64,000 nt of DNA from Candidatus Rokuibacteriota bacterium (GTDB lineage: Bacteria > Methylomirabilota > Methylomirabilia > Rokubacteriales > CSP1-6). The notes under the pieces were generated by a model, which did no database searches, was not told the DNA's origin, and worked only from the letters and a program-made list of their open reading frames with translations. Location: contig JACPCW010000075.1 of the NCBI GenBank assembly GCA_016184365.1, positions 1 to 64,000 of the forward strand. The letters run 5' to 3'. Positions 25,715 to 33,490 of this stretch are shown here, piece after piece. The translations under genes were made by a program, and so were the position numbers. Numbering within the stretch: the stretch's first letter is position 1; every line of letters begins with the position of its first letter.

Positions 25715-26685
25715 CGGGGCCGCAGCGCCATCCCGTGCGGCGCCTTGCCGACCGGGATCGTGCGGATCTGCGTGTGCGTGGTCACGTCGATCACCGCCAC
25801 GAGATCGGCGTAGCGATTGGTCACGAACGCGTGGCGGCCCGCCGGGTCCATGACGACCAGGTCCGGGTACGCCCGCTGCGGAATCGTCGCGACGATCTTG
25901 TCGTCCGCGGTGCTGATGACGATGACCTTGTTCGCTTTCCGGAGCGTCGTGTAGAGGAACTTGCCGTCGGTCGTCAGCGTGCTCTCGTGGACGATGCCCG
26001 GCACCGGGATCGTGCCGGTCACCTTGTGCGTCTCGGTGTCGACCTTCAGCACGGCCTTGTTTTCGCCGGCGGCGAGATAGAGCGTGCGGCCGTCCGGTGA
26101 CAGGGCGAGGCCCATCGCGTCGCCGCCGCCGTGGACGAGGCGCGTCACCGTCTGGCGCGTCGTCGTGTCGATGACGGTCACGTCGCCCGCCGTCTCGCCC
26201 GACACGTAGAGCAGCCGCGCGTCCTTCGAGAAGATCGCGTGCGCCGGCCACGTCGACACCTCGATCTTCGTCTCGACGCGGTCGGTGCCCAGGTCGTAGA
26301 CGATGACGTCGTCGCCGCTCGTCTCGCTGGCCCAGTCGAGCACGTAGAGCGTGCGGCCGTCCGGCGAGAAGCTGAGGTTGTACGGGTTGCCGCCGATCTT
26401 CACGCGCTTCGCCAGCTTCTTGCCGTCCGCGTCGACGATGCCGACATCGCGGCTCTTGTCGTAGATGACCCACGCCGTCCTGCCGTCCGGGTGGAACTGG
26501 ACGCGGTTCGGCTTGCCGGGACCGAGCGGGATCGTGCCCGTCACTTCGAACGTGGTCGTGTCGATGATCGAGATCGAGTTCGACTTCGTGTTCGTCACGT
26601 AGAGCGTTGCCGCCGTCGCCGCCGCCGCCCACGTCAGGAGCCCGGTCATCGCCGCCAGAGCCGCGCCCAGCACCATCCGCCTCAC
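25711..26685 (-). CDS. Secreted YVTN-type beta-propeller protein
   Basis: A 324-residue protein. A signal peptide (LAAMTGLLTWAAAATA) is followed by repeats of the form TLYVTNTKSNSISIIDT / LSPDGRTLYL, a seven-bladed YVTN propeller. There are no obvious catalytic residues. Such proteins are often found beside cytochrome and copper genes, and here it sits between the CusF-like protein and CopC, so a role in binding or scaffolding during periplasmic copper handling is a reasonable inference. Confidence 0.82.
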   Translation of the reverse strand: MRRMVLGAALAAMTGLLTWAAAATAATLYVTNTKSNSISIIDTTTFEVTGTIPLGPGKPNRVQFHPDGRTAWVIYDKSRDVGIVDADGKKLAKRVKIGGNPYNLSFSPDGRTLYVLDWASETSGDDVIVYDLGTDRVETKIEVSTWPAHAIFSKDARLLYVSGETAGDVTVIDTTTRQTVTRLVHGGGDAMGLALSPDGRTLYLAAGENKAVLKVDTETHKVTGTIPVPGIVHESTLTTDGKFLYTTLRKANKVIVISTADDKIVATIPQRAYPDLVVMDPAGRHAFVTNRYADLVAVIDVTTHTQIRTIPVGKAPHGMALRPR

Positions 26686-26698
26686 GTCGCGTGCCTCC

Positions 26699-27196
26699 TC
26701 ATGGCGTCGCCGCCCGAATGGCCGTGATGACCACGTTGGGCGGCGTCCCTCTCAATGTAAACCGGACGGCGTCTCCGACGCGGACCGATTCGTGGATCTC
26801 CGGCGCCGCCGTGCGGAAGCCCATCGTCATCGACGGCATGTAGCCGGGAATGTCTTCATGGGTGACGACGAGGACGCTCAGCTCGGGCAGCGCGGCCCGG
26901 ACGACGCCACGCACCTCCCATTGCTGCTCGCCGGCGGCCGCGCCGCCCCCGGCCCGCGCCGCGGCCGCCTCGCGCTCGGCGCGCTCGGCGCGCGCTCGCG
27001 TTTCCGCGAGCTCCGTCGTCAGCCGGTCCGCGCGGCGACCCCACCACGCATACCCCCACCCGACGCCGACGAGCAGCGCCAGGTTCAGGACCACGACGAG
27101 GCGCGCCGCCGATATTCGTGCTGGGGGCCCCGACCTGGCCCCCAGACCCCCCGGCGTTCGGCGGTCGTCGGCGGAGCCGCCGCCTGCCTCGATCAC
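26699..27196 (-). CDS. Membrane-anchored CusF-like copper-binding protein; repeat in N-terminus
   Basis: A 165-residue protein. The start GTG 27196 has a GGAGGAG site 5 bases upstream, so translation runs through repeat copy 7 before a single membrane segment (VVVLNLALLVGVGWGYAWW). A short coiled coil (TELAETRARAERAERE) follows. The C-terminal domain has HEDIPGYMPSMTMGF, the methionine/histidine copper-binding loop of the CusF-like family commonly found with SCO1 and cytochrome oxidase genes. Lies between the CopD fusion and the propeller gene. Confidence 0.84.
   Translation of the reverse strand: MIEAGGGSADDRRTPGGLGARSGPPARISAARLVVVLNLALLVGVGWGYAWWGRRADRLTTELAETRARAERAEREAAAARAGGGAAAGEQQWEVRGVVRAALPELSVLVVTHEDIPGYMPSMTMGFRTAAPEIHESVRVGDAVRFTLRGTPPNVVITAIRAATP
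27122..27192 (+). repeat. Two-hairpin dispersed repeat, copy 7
   Basis: GGGGGCCCCGACCTGGCCCC, then GTTCGG, the imperfect stem GGCGGTCGTCGGCGGAGCCG and CCTCGA. It begins two codons after GTG 27196 and is translated as the N-terminus of the CusF-like protein. Confidence 0.82.
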
Positions 27197-27209
27197 GCGC
27201 TCCTCCGGC

Positions 27210-29147
27210 TCAATGCACGTGCTCGTCGGCCGGAGGCGCCGACTGCGGCTCCTCGTTGAGCTGCTGGACCTCGGCGAGGAGCAGGTTCGGATCGCGCGTC
27301 TCCCCGGCCGCCGCCGCCCACCGGGCGCGGAGGTACCCCTGCCGGTCGATCAGGAACTCGGTGTGCGGCGCATCGGTGAACAGCCGATACGCCGCGACGA
27401 TCTCGGGAGCGCCCGACGTCACGACCGGGAACAGCACGCGCGGCGTGGCGCCGAGCCGCGCGATGGCGTCCGGTCCGGCGTCCATCGGCACCGCGAGGAG
27501 CTCCAGCCCGAGCACGCCGAGGAGGCGGTGCGCGTCCGCGAGCTGGCCGAGCCGCTCGCGTGATCCGGGCAGCGTGTAGAGGATCAGCAGCACGGCGCGC
27601 CGACCGCGAAACTCCCGCAGCGAATACGGCGTCGAGGGACCGACGGCGAACGAGAAGTCCGGCGCGACCAGGCGCGCGCCGTCGGGGTCGACGGTGGGCG
27701 GAAGCCGGCGGACCGCCGCCGCGGCGCCGAGCGCTCGCACGGTGTTCACGAGGTCCCATCGCTGCTCCTCGTTCAGCCGGCTGCCGAAGGCGGGCATGCT
27801 CGACCCTGCGATCCCGTGCGTGATCCACCAGTAGAGATCGCCCGCGGTGTGGTAGGCCGTGCGGCTGCCGCGCAGGTCGGGCGGCGGCTTCGTTCCGGCC
27901 GGCGCGGCGGGGCCACCGCCTTCGCCCGACGTCCCGTGGCAGCCGGCGCAGTGTTCGCGGAAGAGCGCGACGCCCGCGGCCATGGACGTCGCGGTGTACG
28001 GCACCGCGGGCCGGCGATACGTCGTCGGGTAGGCGTCCACCGCGAGCGGCGGCAGCGCCGTCGAGGCGCCGAGCACGACGAGCGCGATGCCTCCGCCGAC
28101 CGCGAGCCCGCGACGGCGCGCGACGAATGCGGCGAGCGCCGCGACGATGCCGAGCACGACGATCTGGCTGCCGATGAGCACGCGCGTGCGGCCGCCGGGC
28201 AGATCGATCAGCGCGTCCCACGTGAAGCGGAACGCGAACGGCCAGGCCGGGTCGACGTGCCGCGCGGGCGGCGTCGAGGCCATCGCGGCGACGATCGCGA
28301 CGACGATCAGGCCGAGCGCGGTCTCGACGGCGACGAACGCGGCGAGCCGCCGCATGGCCGGTCGTCCGATCGCCGCCGCCGGTCCCGACAGCGCGGGCAG
28401 CATCCGCCGGCGATTGACCGCCCCCAGCGCGAGCACGGGCACGATGACGAGGAGCTTCAGCAGCATGAGCCGGCCGTAATCCGTGCCGACCAGCGCGGCG
28501 CCGCCGCCGATGTGCGTCACCGCGTTGACGAGGCCGGTGACGACGAGCACGACGACGGCGGTGAAGGCGAGACGCGAGAACCGACGGACGGCGAGGACCG
28601 CGAACGCGCGGCTGTCTTCGCCGCTCTCGTGACTCGTCGCGCGGAGCAGCAGCGCGACCGGGACCAGGCCGCCGAGCCACACGCCGGCGGCGATCAGATG
28701 CACCGCGTCGACGAGCACCGCCACGGCGGTGTCCGGCTCGACCGCCGCCGCGTGGCCGGCGGCCGCGCCCAGCGCGGTCGCCACGACGCCGAGCAGCACC
28801 GCTTCCCAGCGCGCCGCGAGCCAGTCGGCGCGCGCGCGCGTGTCGAGACGGAGCGCGAGAAACGCCGCCAGCACCGCGATGAGGCTCGTCCGGAACAACG
28901 TGACGACGCCGCCGCGCGTGTCGAGCAGCACGCGCGCGAGCGCGTCCGGATCGGTGAGCGCGTCGAGGCGATCTTCGAGCGTGACGGCCTGCACGGCGAA
29001 GACGCCGAGCCCGGACACGATGGCGGCGAGTGCCAGGGCCCGCGCGAGACGCACCATGCGCGCGTCCCACGCGCGCGCCGTCGGCCGATCCGAGCGGCGG
29101 GCCACGAGCGGCAGGACGACGACGCCGACCAGCGCGAGCGAGGCCAC
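27210..29147 (-). CDS. CopD-domain / cytochrome c / redoxin fusion membrane protein
   Basis: A 645-residue protein. Residues 1-390 hold about nine hydrophobic segments, including the CopD motif LVDAVHLIAAGVWLGG. A c-type heme site CAGCHG lies near residue 402, with a methionine ligand probably in SSMPAFGS. From about residue 485 there is a thioredoxin/AhpC-like domain (DFSFAVGPSTPYSLREF), but where CxxC would sit it reads LYTLPGSRERL, so there is no redox cysteine. The start is GTG 29147, although a protein-like RWAHLV segment precedes it without a start codon, so the true N-terminus is uncertain. Probably couples copper import to electron transfer. Confidence 0.85.
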   Translation of the reverse strand: MASLALVGVVVLPLVARRSDRPTARAWDARMVRLARALALAAIVSGLGVFAVQAVTLEDRLDALTDPDALARVLLDTRGGVVTLFRTSLIAVLAAFLALRLDTRARADWLAARWEAVLLGVVATALGAAAGHAAAVEPDTAVAVLVDAVHLIAAGVWLGGLVPVALLLRATSHESGEDSRAFAVLAVRRFSRLAFTAVVVLVVTGLVNAVTHIGGGAALVGTDYGRLMLLKLLVIVPVLALGAVNRRRMLPALSGPAAAIGRPAMRRLAAFVAVETALGLIVVAIVAAMASTPPARHVDPAWPFAFRFTWDALIDLPGGRTRVLIGSQIVVLGIVAALAAFVARRRGLAVGGGIALVVLGASTALPPLAVDAYPTTYRRPAVPYTATSMAAGVALFREHCAGCHGTSGEGGGPAAPAGTKPPPDLRGSRTAYHTAGDLYWWITHGIAGSSMPAFGSRLNEEQRWDLVNTVRALGAAAAVRRLPPTVDPDGARLVAPDFSFAVGPSTPYSLREFRGRRAVLLILYTLPGSRERLGQLADAHRLLGVLGLELLAVPMDAGPDAIARLGATPRVLFPVVTSGAPEIVAAYRLFTDAPHTEFLIDRQGYLRARWAAAAGETRDPNLLLAEVQQLNEEPQSAPPADEHVH

Positions 29148-29183
29148 GAGATGCGCCCAGCGGAAGACCGGTCCGACCGCGGC

Positions 29184-30557
29184 TTACTCCACGGGGAGCG
29201 TCACGAAGGGATACTGCCGGAGCGCGCCGTAGATCACGCGCTTCATCTCCGCGATCGCGGATTCGCTCGTCGCTTCGAAGCGCAGCGTGAGGTAGGGGTT
29301 CGTGTTCGACGCGCGCACGAGTCCCCAGCCGAGCCCCGGGAAGATGACGCGCGTGCCGTCGATCTCGATCGTCTCGTAGCGCGCGCGCAGCGCGCCGGCG
29401 AGCTCGCCGACCAGGCGAAACTTCTCGCCGTCGGGACACGGCGCCTTGAGCTCGGGCGTGGCGTGGAGGTGCGGGATCGAATCGAAGAGACTCGAGGCCG
29501 GGCCCTCGGCGCGCGCGATGACGTCGAGGATCTTCGCCGCGGCCAGCAGCCCGTCGTCGACGCCGTAGTAGTTCTCCGCGAAGAACATGTGACCGCTGAC
29601 CTCGCCGCCGAGCAGGATGCCGTCGTCACGCATCTTGCGCTTGAGGTGCGAGTGCCCGGTCTTCCACATCACCGGGACGCCGCCGTGCTTCGTGATGTCG
29701 TCGATGAGCGACTGCGAGGACTTCACGTCGAAGACGATGCTGGAGCCCGGACGGCGCGCGAGGAGATCGCGCGCGAGGAGGATCAGGATCAGATCGGCTT
29801 CGTGCCGGCGGCCGCGCTCGTCGATCAGCCCGACGCGGTCCGCGTCGCCGTCCCACGCGAGCCCGACGTCCGCGCCGGTCTCGAGCACTTTGTCCTGCAC
29901 GTCGACCACGTTCACGGGGTCCTCGGGATCGGGCAGGTGGTTCGGGAAGCTGCCATCGGACTCGCAGTGCAGCTCGATCACCTCGCAGCCGAGGCGCCGG
30001 AGCAGGTCGGGCGCGTAGAGGCCCGCGACGCCGTTGCCGGCATCCGCGACGACCTTGAGCGGGCGGTGGAGCGTCACGAGCGACGTCACGGTGTCGAAAT
30101 AATCCGCGCGCGGACTGCGCGGCTCGACGGCGCCGCGACCGTGCTCGTACTCCTCCCGCTCGATGGTCGTCCGCAGCCGCTGGATCTCGTCCTCGGAGAG
30201 CGGCGCCGCGCCGGGATGCACCATCTTCACGCCGTTGTACTCGACGGGATTGTGGCTGCCCGTGATGTTGGCGCCGCCGTCGAGCCGCCAGTGCGCCGTC
30301 GCGAAATAGAGCACCGGCGTCGTCACGAGCCCGAGGTCGACGACGTCGACGCCGGCGGCCGTCACGCCGCTGGTGAACGCCGTCTTGAGGTCCGCCGACG
30401 AGAGCCGGTTGTCCTGGCCGACGGCGATCGTGCGCCCGCCGTTGCGGCGGATCAGCGTGGCGTAGGCGCGCCCGATCTTCTCGAAGACCGCGGGATTGAT
30501 GTCGGCGCCGACGCGCCCGCGTACGTCGTAGGCGCGAAAGATGTGTGGGTTGAGCAT
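29184..30557 (-). CDS. Phosphomannomutase/phosphoglucomutase
   Basis: A 457-residue alpha-D-phosphohexomutase with all four active-site loops: phosphoserine loop ITGSHNP near residue 96, metal loop DGDADR near residue 235, sugar-specificity loop GGEVSGHMF near residue 315, and phosphate-binding loop RASNTNPYLTLR near residue 420. GEVSGH fits a dual phosphomannomutase/phosphoglucomutase. It interconverts hexose 1- and 6-phosphates for polysaccharide synthesis. It heads the seven-gene minus-strand run ending in prmA; the gap to the next gene is 36 bases. Confidence 0.92.
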   Translation of the reverse strand: MLNPHIFRAYDVRGRVGADINPAVFEKIGRAYATLIRRNGGRTIAVGQDNRLSSADLKTAFTSGVTAAGVDVVDLGLVTTPVLYFATAHWRLDGGANITGSHNPVEYNGVKMVHPGAAPLSEDEIQRLRTTIEREEYEHGRGAVEPRSPRADYFDTVTSLVTLHRPLKVVADAGNGVAGLYAPDLLRRLGCEVIELHCESDGSFPNHLPDPEDPVNVVDVQDKVLETGADVGLAWDGDADRVGLIDERGRRHEADLILILLARDLLARRPGSSIVFDVKSSQSLIDDITKHGGVPVMWKTGHSHLKRKMRDDGILLGGEVSGHMFFAENYYGVDDGLLAAAKILDVIARAEGPASSLFDSIPHLHATPELKAPCPDGEKFRLVGELAGALRARYETIEIDGTRVIFPGLGWGLVRASNTNPYLTLRFEATSESAIAEMKRVIYGALRQYPFVTLPVE

Positions 30558-30582
30558 TGGGACGTCCCTGGCTTTGTGGGAA

Positions 30583-30590
30583 TATCGTAC
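30583..30590. promoter_or_regulatory. Overlapping divergent -10 elements
   Basis: Read on the plus strand it is TATCGT, five bases before ATG 30594. Read on the minus strand it is TACGAT, leading toward the mutase. Both genes appear to share this short 36-base divergent gap. Confidence 0.4.
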
Positions 30591-30593
30591 CGC

Positions 30594-31325
30594 ATGCGAC
30601 CTCGCGAGTTCGTCCTGGTCCACGGCATGAGTCATGGCGCCTGGGCCTGGGAGCTGCTCACACCGCTGCTCGAGCGACGCGGACATCGCGTCGTCGCCGT
30701 CGAGCTGCCCGGTCACGGCCGTCGCGCGCACGAGCGCGGGCGCGCGTCGATCGACGCGTACGGCGAGGCGGTCGCGGATGCGATGGCGCGCGGCGGCGTC
30801 ACGTCCGCGGTCCTCGTCGGCCACTCGATGGGCGGCGTCGTCATCCAGCGCGCGGCGGAGCTCGCCACCGACCGCATCGGACATCTCGTCTTCCTCGCCG
30901 CGGTGGTGCTGCCGCGCGGCGGCAGCCTGCTCGGCACGCATCTGCCGACGGCGTCGCGCGAGCTCTTTCGCGGGCTCGCCGCGTCGGGCGGCGGTGTCGT
31001 GCAGTATTCCGCCGCGATGGAGCACGCCCGCTGGTACGGCGATCTCGCGCCCGGCGATCCGCGGCTCGTCGCCGCGCTGACGCGCATCACGCCGCAGCCG
31101 CTCCGCCCGTGGAGCGAGCGTCTCGATCTCTCCCGTTTCTGGGCGCTCGATCTGCCGCGGACCTACATCCGCTGCCTGCGCGACGCCGCCGTGACGGCCG
31201 CTCTCGGCGCCGCGAACGCGCGGCGGCTCGGTGTGGTACCGGTCGACATGGACACGGCGCACTGTCCGATGGTGTCGGCGCCCGATGCGCTGGCGGCACG
31301 GCTCGACAAGATCCCGAACCGATAG
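30594..31325 (+). CDS. Alpha/beta hydrolase
   Basis: A 243-residue alpha/beta hydrolase. The oxyanion-side motif FVLVHGMSHGAWAW is near residue 6, the nucleophile elbow VGHSMGG near residue 72 (Ser74), and a catalytic histidine probably in MDTAHCPMVSAP near residue 224. The short lid and the LVHGxxHGAW start resemble plant-type methylesterase/hydroxynitrile-lyase relatives. The substrate is unknown. A second, related hydrolase is encoded at 57468-58178. It is followed after 8 bases by a carboxymuconolactone-decarboxylase-like gene. Confidence 0.87.
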   Translation: MRPREFVLVHGMSHGAWAWELLTPLLERRGHRVVAVELPGHGRRAHERGRASIDAYGEAVADAMARGGVTSAVLVGHSMGGVVIQRAAELATDRIGHLVFLAAVVLPRGGSLLGTHLPTASRELFRGLAASGGGVVQYSAAMEHARWYGDLAPGDPRLVAALTRITPQPLRPWSERLDLSRFWALDLPRTYIRCLRDAAVTAALGAANARRLGVVPVDMDTAHCPMVSAPDALAARLDKIPNR

Positions 31326-31333
31326 AGGACCCG

Positions 31334-31723
31334 ATGGACGATCCCGAGCTCCGCGACCGCACGAAGCAGACCGCGAAGATGCTGTTCCACACGCTGCCGG
31401 CCGGTGTCGGCTTCGACACGTGGAAGAAGCTCGACAAGCAGCTCGCCCGCGAGCTGTCCATGTTCTTCACCGGCAAGCTCTACAGCCGGGACGTCATCTC
31501 GCAGGAGCAGCGCGAGCTCTGCGCGGTCGCCTCGCTGACGGTGCTGCATCGGCCCCGCGAGCTGCACGCGCACGTCCACGCCGCGCTCAACGTCGGCGCC
31601 ACCCGGCAGGAGGTGACCGAAGTGATCTTCCAGCAGGTCACCTACGGCGGCATGCCGGTCGTCGTCGAAGCGCTCGACGTTCTCGTCAACGTGTTGAAAG
31701 AACGGGGCGAATGGACCGCGTAG
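31334..31723 (+). CDS. Carboxymuconolactone decarboxylase (CMD) family protein
   Basis: A 129-residue helical protein of the CMD/AhpD family. The core reads QRELCAVASLTVLHRP then ELHAHVHAALNVGATRQEV. A single cysteine precedes the histidine cluster and there is no CxxC, so it is the CMD-like rather than the AhpD peroxidase-like form. These often act on lactones or beta-keto acids of aromatic degradation. Located directly after an alpha/beta hydrolase, which supports a shared catabolic role. Confidence 0.85.
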   Translation: MDDPELRDRTKQTAKMLFHTLPAGVGFDTWKKLDKQLARELSMFFTGKLYSRDVISQEQRELCAVASLTVLHRPRELHAHVHAALNVGATRQEVTEVIFQQVTYGGMPVVVEALDVLVNVLKERGEWTA

Positions 31724-31779
31724 CCTGACCGACCCGCCCGGCTCGCCGGTACGCCCCTTGCTGATCTCTGTCAGGCGAC

Positions 31780-32181
31780 GTGTCTTTGCCGGGACTCGCA
31801 CGAGTACACGCGCATCAGACGACCCCACGCGGCGGCCGCAGACCGGCATGGCGCCTCGAGCTGGGCGCCATGGCCGGACCGGACGGCGTCACGTTCCGTG
31901 TGTGGGCGCCGAAGCGTTCGCGCGTCGGCGTCGTCATCGAAGGCGCCGGCCGGCGCATCGTTCCGCTCGCGCCCGAAGCTGACGGCTACTTCGCCGGCGT
32001 CGTGCCTGACGCCGGCGCGGGCACCCGCTACCGGTACCTGCTCGACGGCACCGGCGTGTTCCCGGATCCGCGCTCGCGCTTTCAGCCCGACGGCCCGTTC
32101 GGTCCGTCGATGGTCGTCGATCCGCAGGCGTATCGCTGGCACGACGCGGGCTGGCGCGGCGTCGCGATGCCGGGACAGGTT
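31780..32181 (+). pseudogene. treZ: Malto-oligosyltrehalose trehalohydrolase (treZ), 5' fragment
   Basis: The frame encodes the N-terminal E-set/CBM48 domain of TreZ: RLELGAMAGPDGVTFRVWAP, then PLAPEADGYFAGVVPDAG and GPSMVVDPQAYRWHDAGWRG. It stops matching after GVAMPGQV, where intact TreZ would go on to the catalytic barrel. Beyond that point the DNA continues, in another frame, as the C-terminal part of a glycogen-debranching enzyme. The catalytic domain is completely missing, so this is a deletion remnant and not a functional enzyme. Confidence 0.75.
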
Positions 32182-32584
32182 CCCGATCCTCGACGAGACG
32201 CGGTGGCGCGATGTGCTCGACGTCGTGCGCGAGCGGCTGCTCACACCGTGCGGGCTCCTGACGCTCGACCCCGCGCATCGCGAATACCACCCGCGCTACG
32301 AAGGCGATCTGCGCACGCGCGACGCCGCGTACCACCAGGGCCTCGTGTGGACGTGGCTCATCGGGCACTTCGTGGACGCGTGGCTCCTCGTGTACGGCGA
32401 CCGGGCGACGGCCCGCGGGTTCCTGGCCGCGATCGGCGATCATCTGAGCGACGCGGGCATGGGGACGATCAGCGAGATTTTCGATGCGGAAGCGCCGCAC
32501 GTCGCGCGAGGATGTATCGCCCAGGCCTGGAGCGTCGCGGAGGTGCTCCGGGCGATTCTCGGGACGGAGGGACCGACCGAGTGA
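32180..32584 (+). pseudogene. Glycogen-debranching enzyme (amylo-1,6-glucosidase type), 3' fragment
   Basis: The frame reads FPILDETRWRDVLDVVRERL, LTPCGLLTLDP, YHPRYEGD, YHQGLVWTWLIGHFVDAWLL, MGTISEIFDAEAPH and AQAWSVAEVLRAIL. This is the end of the (alpha/alpha)6 domain of bacterial glycogen-debranching enzymes. No start or N-terminal domain remains, and the upstream part is replaced by treZ in a different frame. Its stop overlaps a GTG at 32581, the original start of the inositol-phosphatase gene. Confidence 0.75.
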
Positions 32585-32718
32585 GCGAACGTGCGCTGGC
32601 CGCGGCGGTGGACGCTGCGCGCGCCGCGGGCGAGATCGCCATGCGGTACGTCCTTGAACGGGTTCGACGGCGTCCGCCAGCCCGGGCGATCGTCTCCAGA
32701 GAGGGACCGCCCGAGTGA
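32581..32718 (+). pseudogene. Duplicated, truncated 5' end of the inositol-phosphatase gene
   Basis: From GTG 32581 the first 68 bases are identical to those at 32715-32782, the 5' end of the intact gene. The frame then diverges (RYVLERVRRRPPARAIV) and stops at 32716-32718, overlapping the intact copy's GTG as GTGA. The upstream 15-20 bases (GAGGGACCGNCCGA) are repeated too. A 134-bp tandem duplication is the simplest reading. Confidence 0.75.
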
Positions 32719-33473
32719 GCGAACGTGCGCTGGCCGCGGCGGTGGACGCTGCGCGCGCCGCGGGCGAGATCGCCATGCGGTATTACCGCGGCGGTTTCGA
32801 CGTCGTGATCAAGGCCGATCAGAGTCCGGTGACGCAGGCCGACCGCGAAGCGGAGGCGGCGATCGTCGACGTGCTGTCGAGCGCGTTCCCCGAGTACGGC
32901 TTCCTCGGTGAAGAGCTCGGCAGCCACGGGAACGCCGAGACGCGGTGGATCGTGGACCCGATCGACGGCACGCGAAACTTCGTCCGGCGCATCCCGTTCT
33001 GGGCCACGCTGATCGCGCTCGAGGAGCGCGGCGAGATCACCGTCGGCGTCATGCACGTGCCGACGACGGGGGAGCTCTACACCGCGCGGCGCGGCGGTGG
33101 CGCATGGCTCGGCTCGGAACGCCTCGAGGTCTCGACGATCGACGTCATGCGTGACGCGTTCTTCGTCCACGCCGGTCTCGGCCTCGTGCGCCGGCAGGGC
33201 TGGTGGGAAGGCGTGGAGCGGCTCATCGACGCGACGGACCGGCAGCGCGGGTTCGGCGATTACCTCGGCTATGCGCTCGTCGCGTCCGGGAAAGCGGAGA
33301 TCTACGCGGAGCTCGATCTCAAGCCCTGGGACCTCGCCGCGCCGAAGATCGTCGTCGAAGAGGCGGGCGGGCGTTTCAGCGACTTCGCCGGCCGCCCGAC
33401 GATCTATACCGGCACCGCGCTCGCGACCAACGGCCGGCTGCATACCGCCGCGCTGTCGCTGATCCGCCGCTGA
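32715..33473 (+). CDS. Inositol monophosphatase family protein (histidinol-phosphatase-like)
   Basis: A 252-residue magnesium-dependent phosphatase. Metal-site motifs are GEELGS near residue 63, WIVDPIDGTRNF near residue 75, and the C-terminal LKPWDLAAPKIVVEEAGG near residue 207. The FVRRIPFWATLIAL stretch resembles HisN-type histidinol-phosphate phosphatases more than true inositol phosphatases, but no substrate call is safe. The start is GTG 32715. It is followed after 17 bases by the glycosyltransferase gene. Confidence 0.88.
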   Translation: MSERALAAAVDAARAAGEIAMRYYRGGFDVVIKADQSPVTQADREAEAAIVDVLSSAFPEYGFLGEELGSHGNAETRWIVDPIDGTRNFVRRIPFWATLIALEERGEITVGVMHVPTTGELYTARRGGGAWLGSERLEVSTIDVMRDAFFVHAGLGLVRRQGWWEGVERLIDATDRQRGFGDYLGYALVASGKAEIYAELDLKPWDLAAPKIVVEEAGGRFSDFAGRPTIYTGTALATNGRLHTAALSLIRR

Positions 33474-33490
33474 CCGACGCCGCGGTCGGC

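Noticed and set aside
28000-29200. Extra plus-strand genes over the CopD fusion
   Set aside because: The plus-strand frames are low-complexity R/A/D-rich products lying opposite a long conserved membrane protein.
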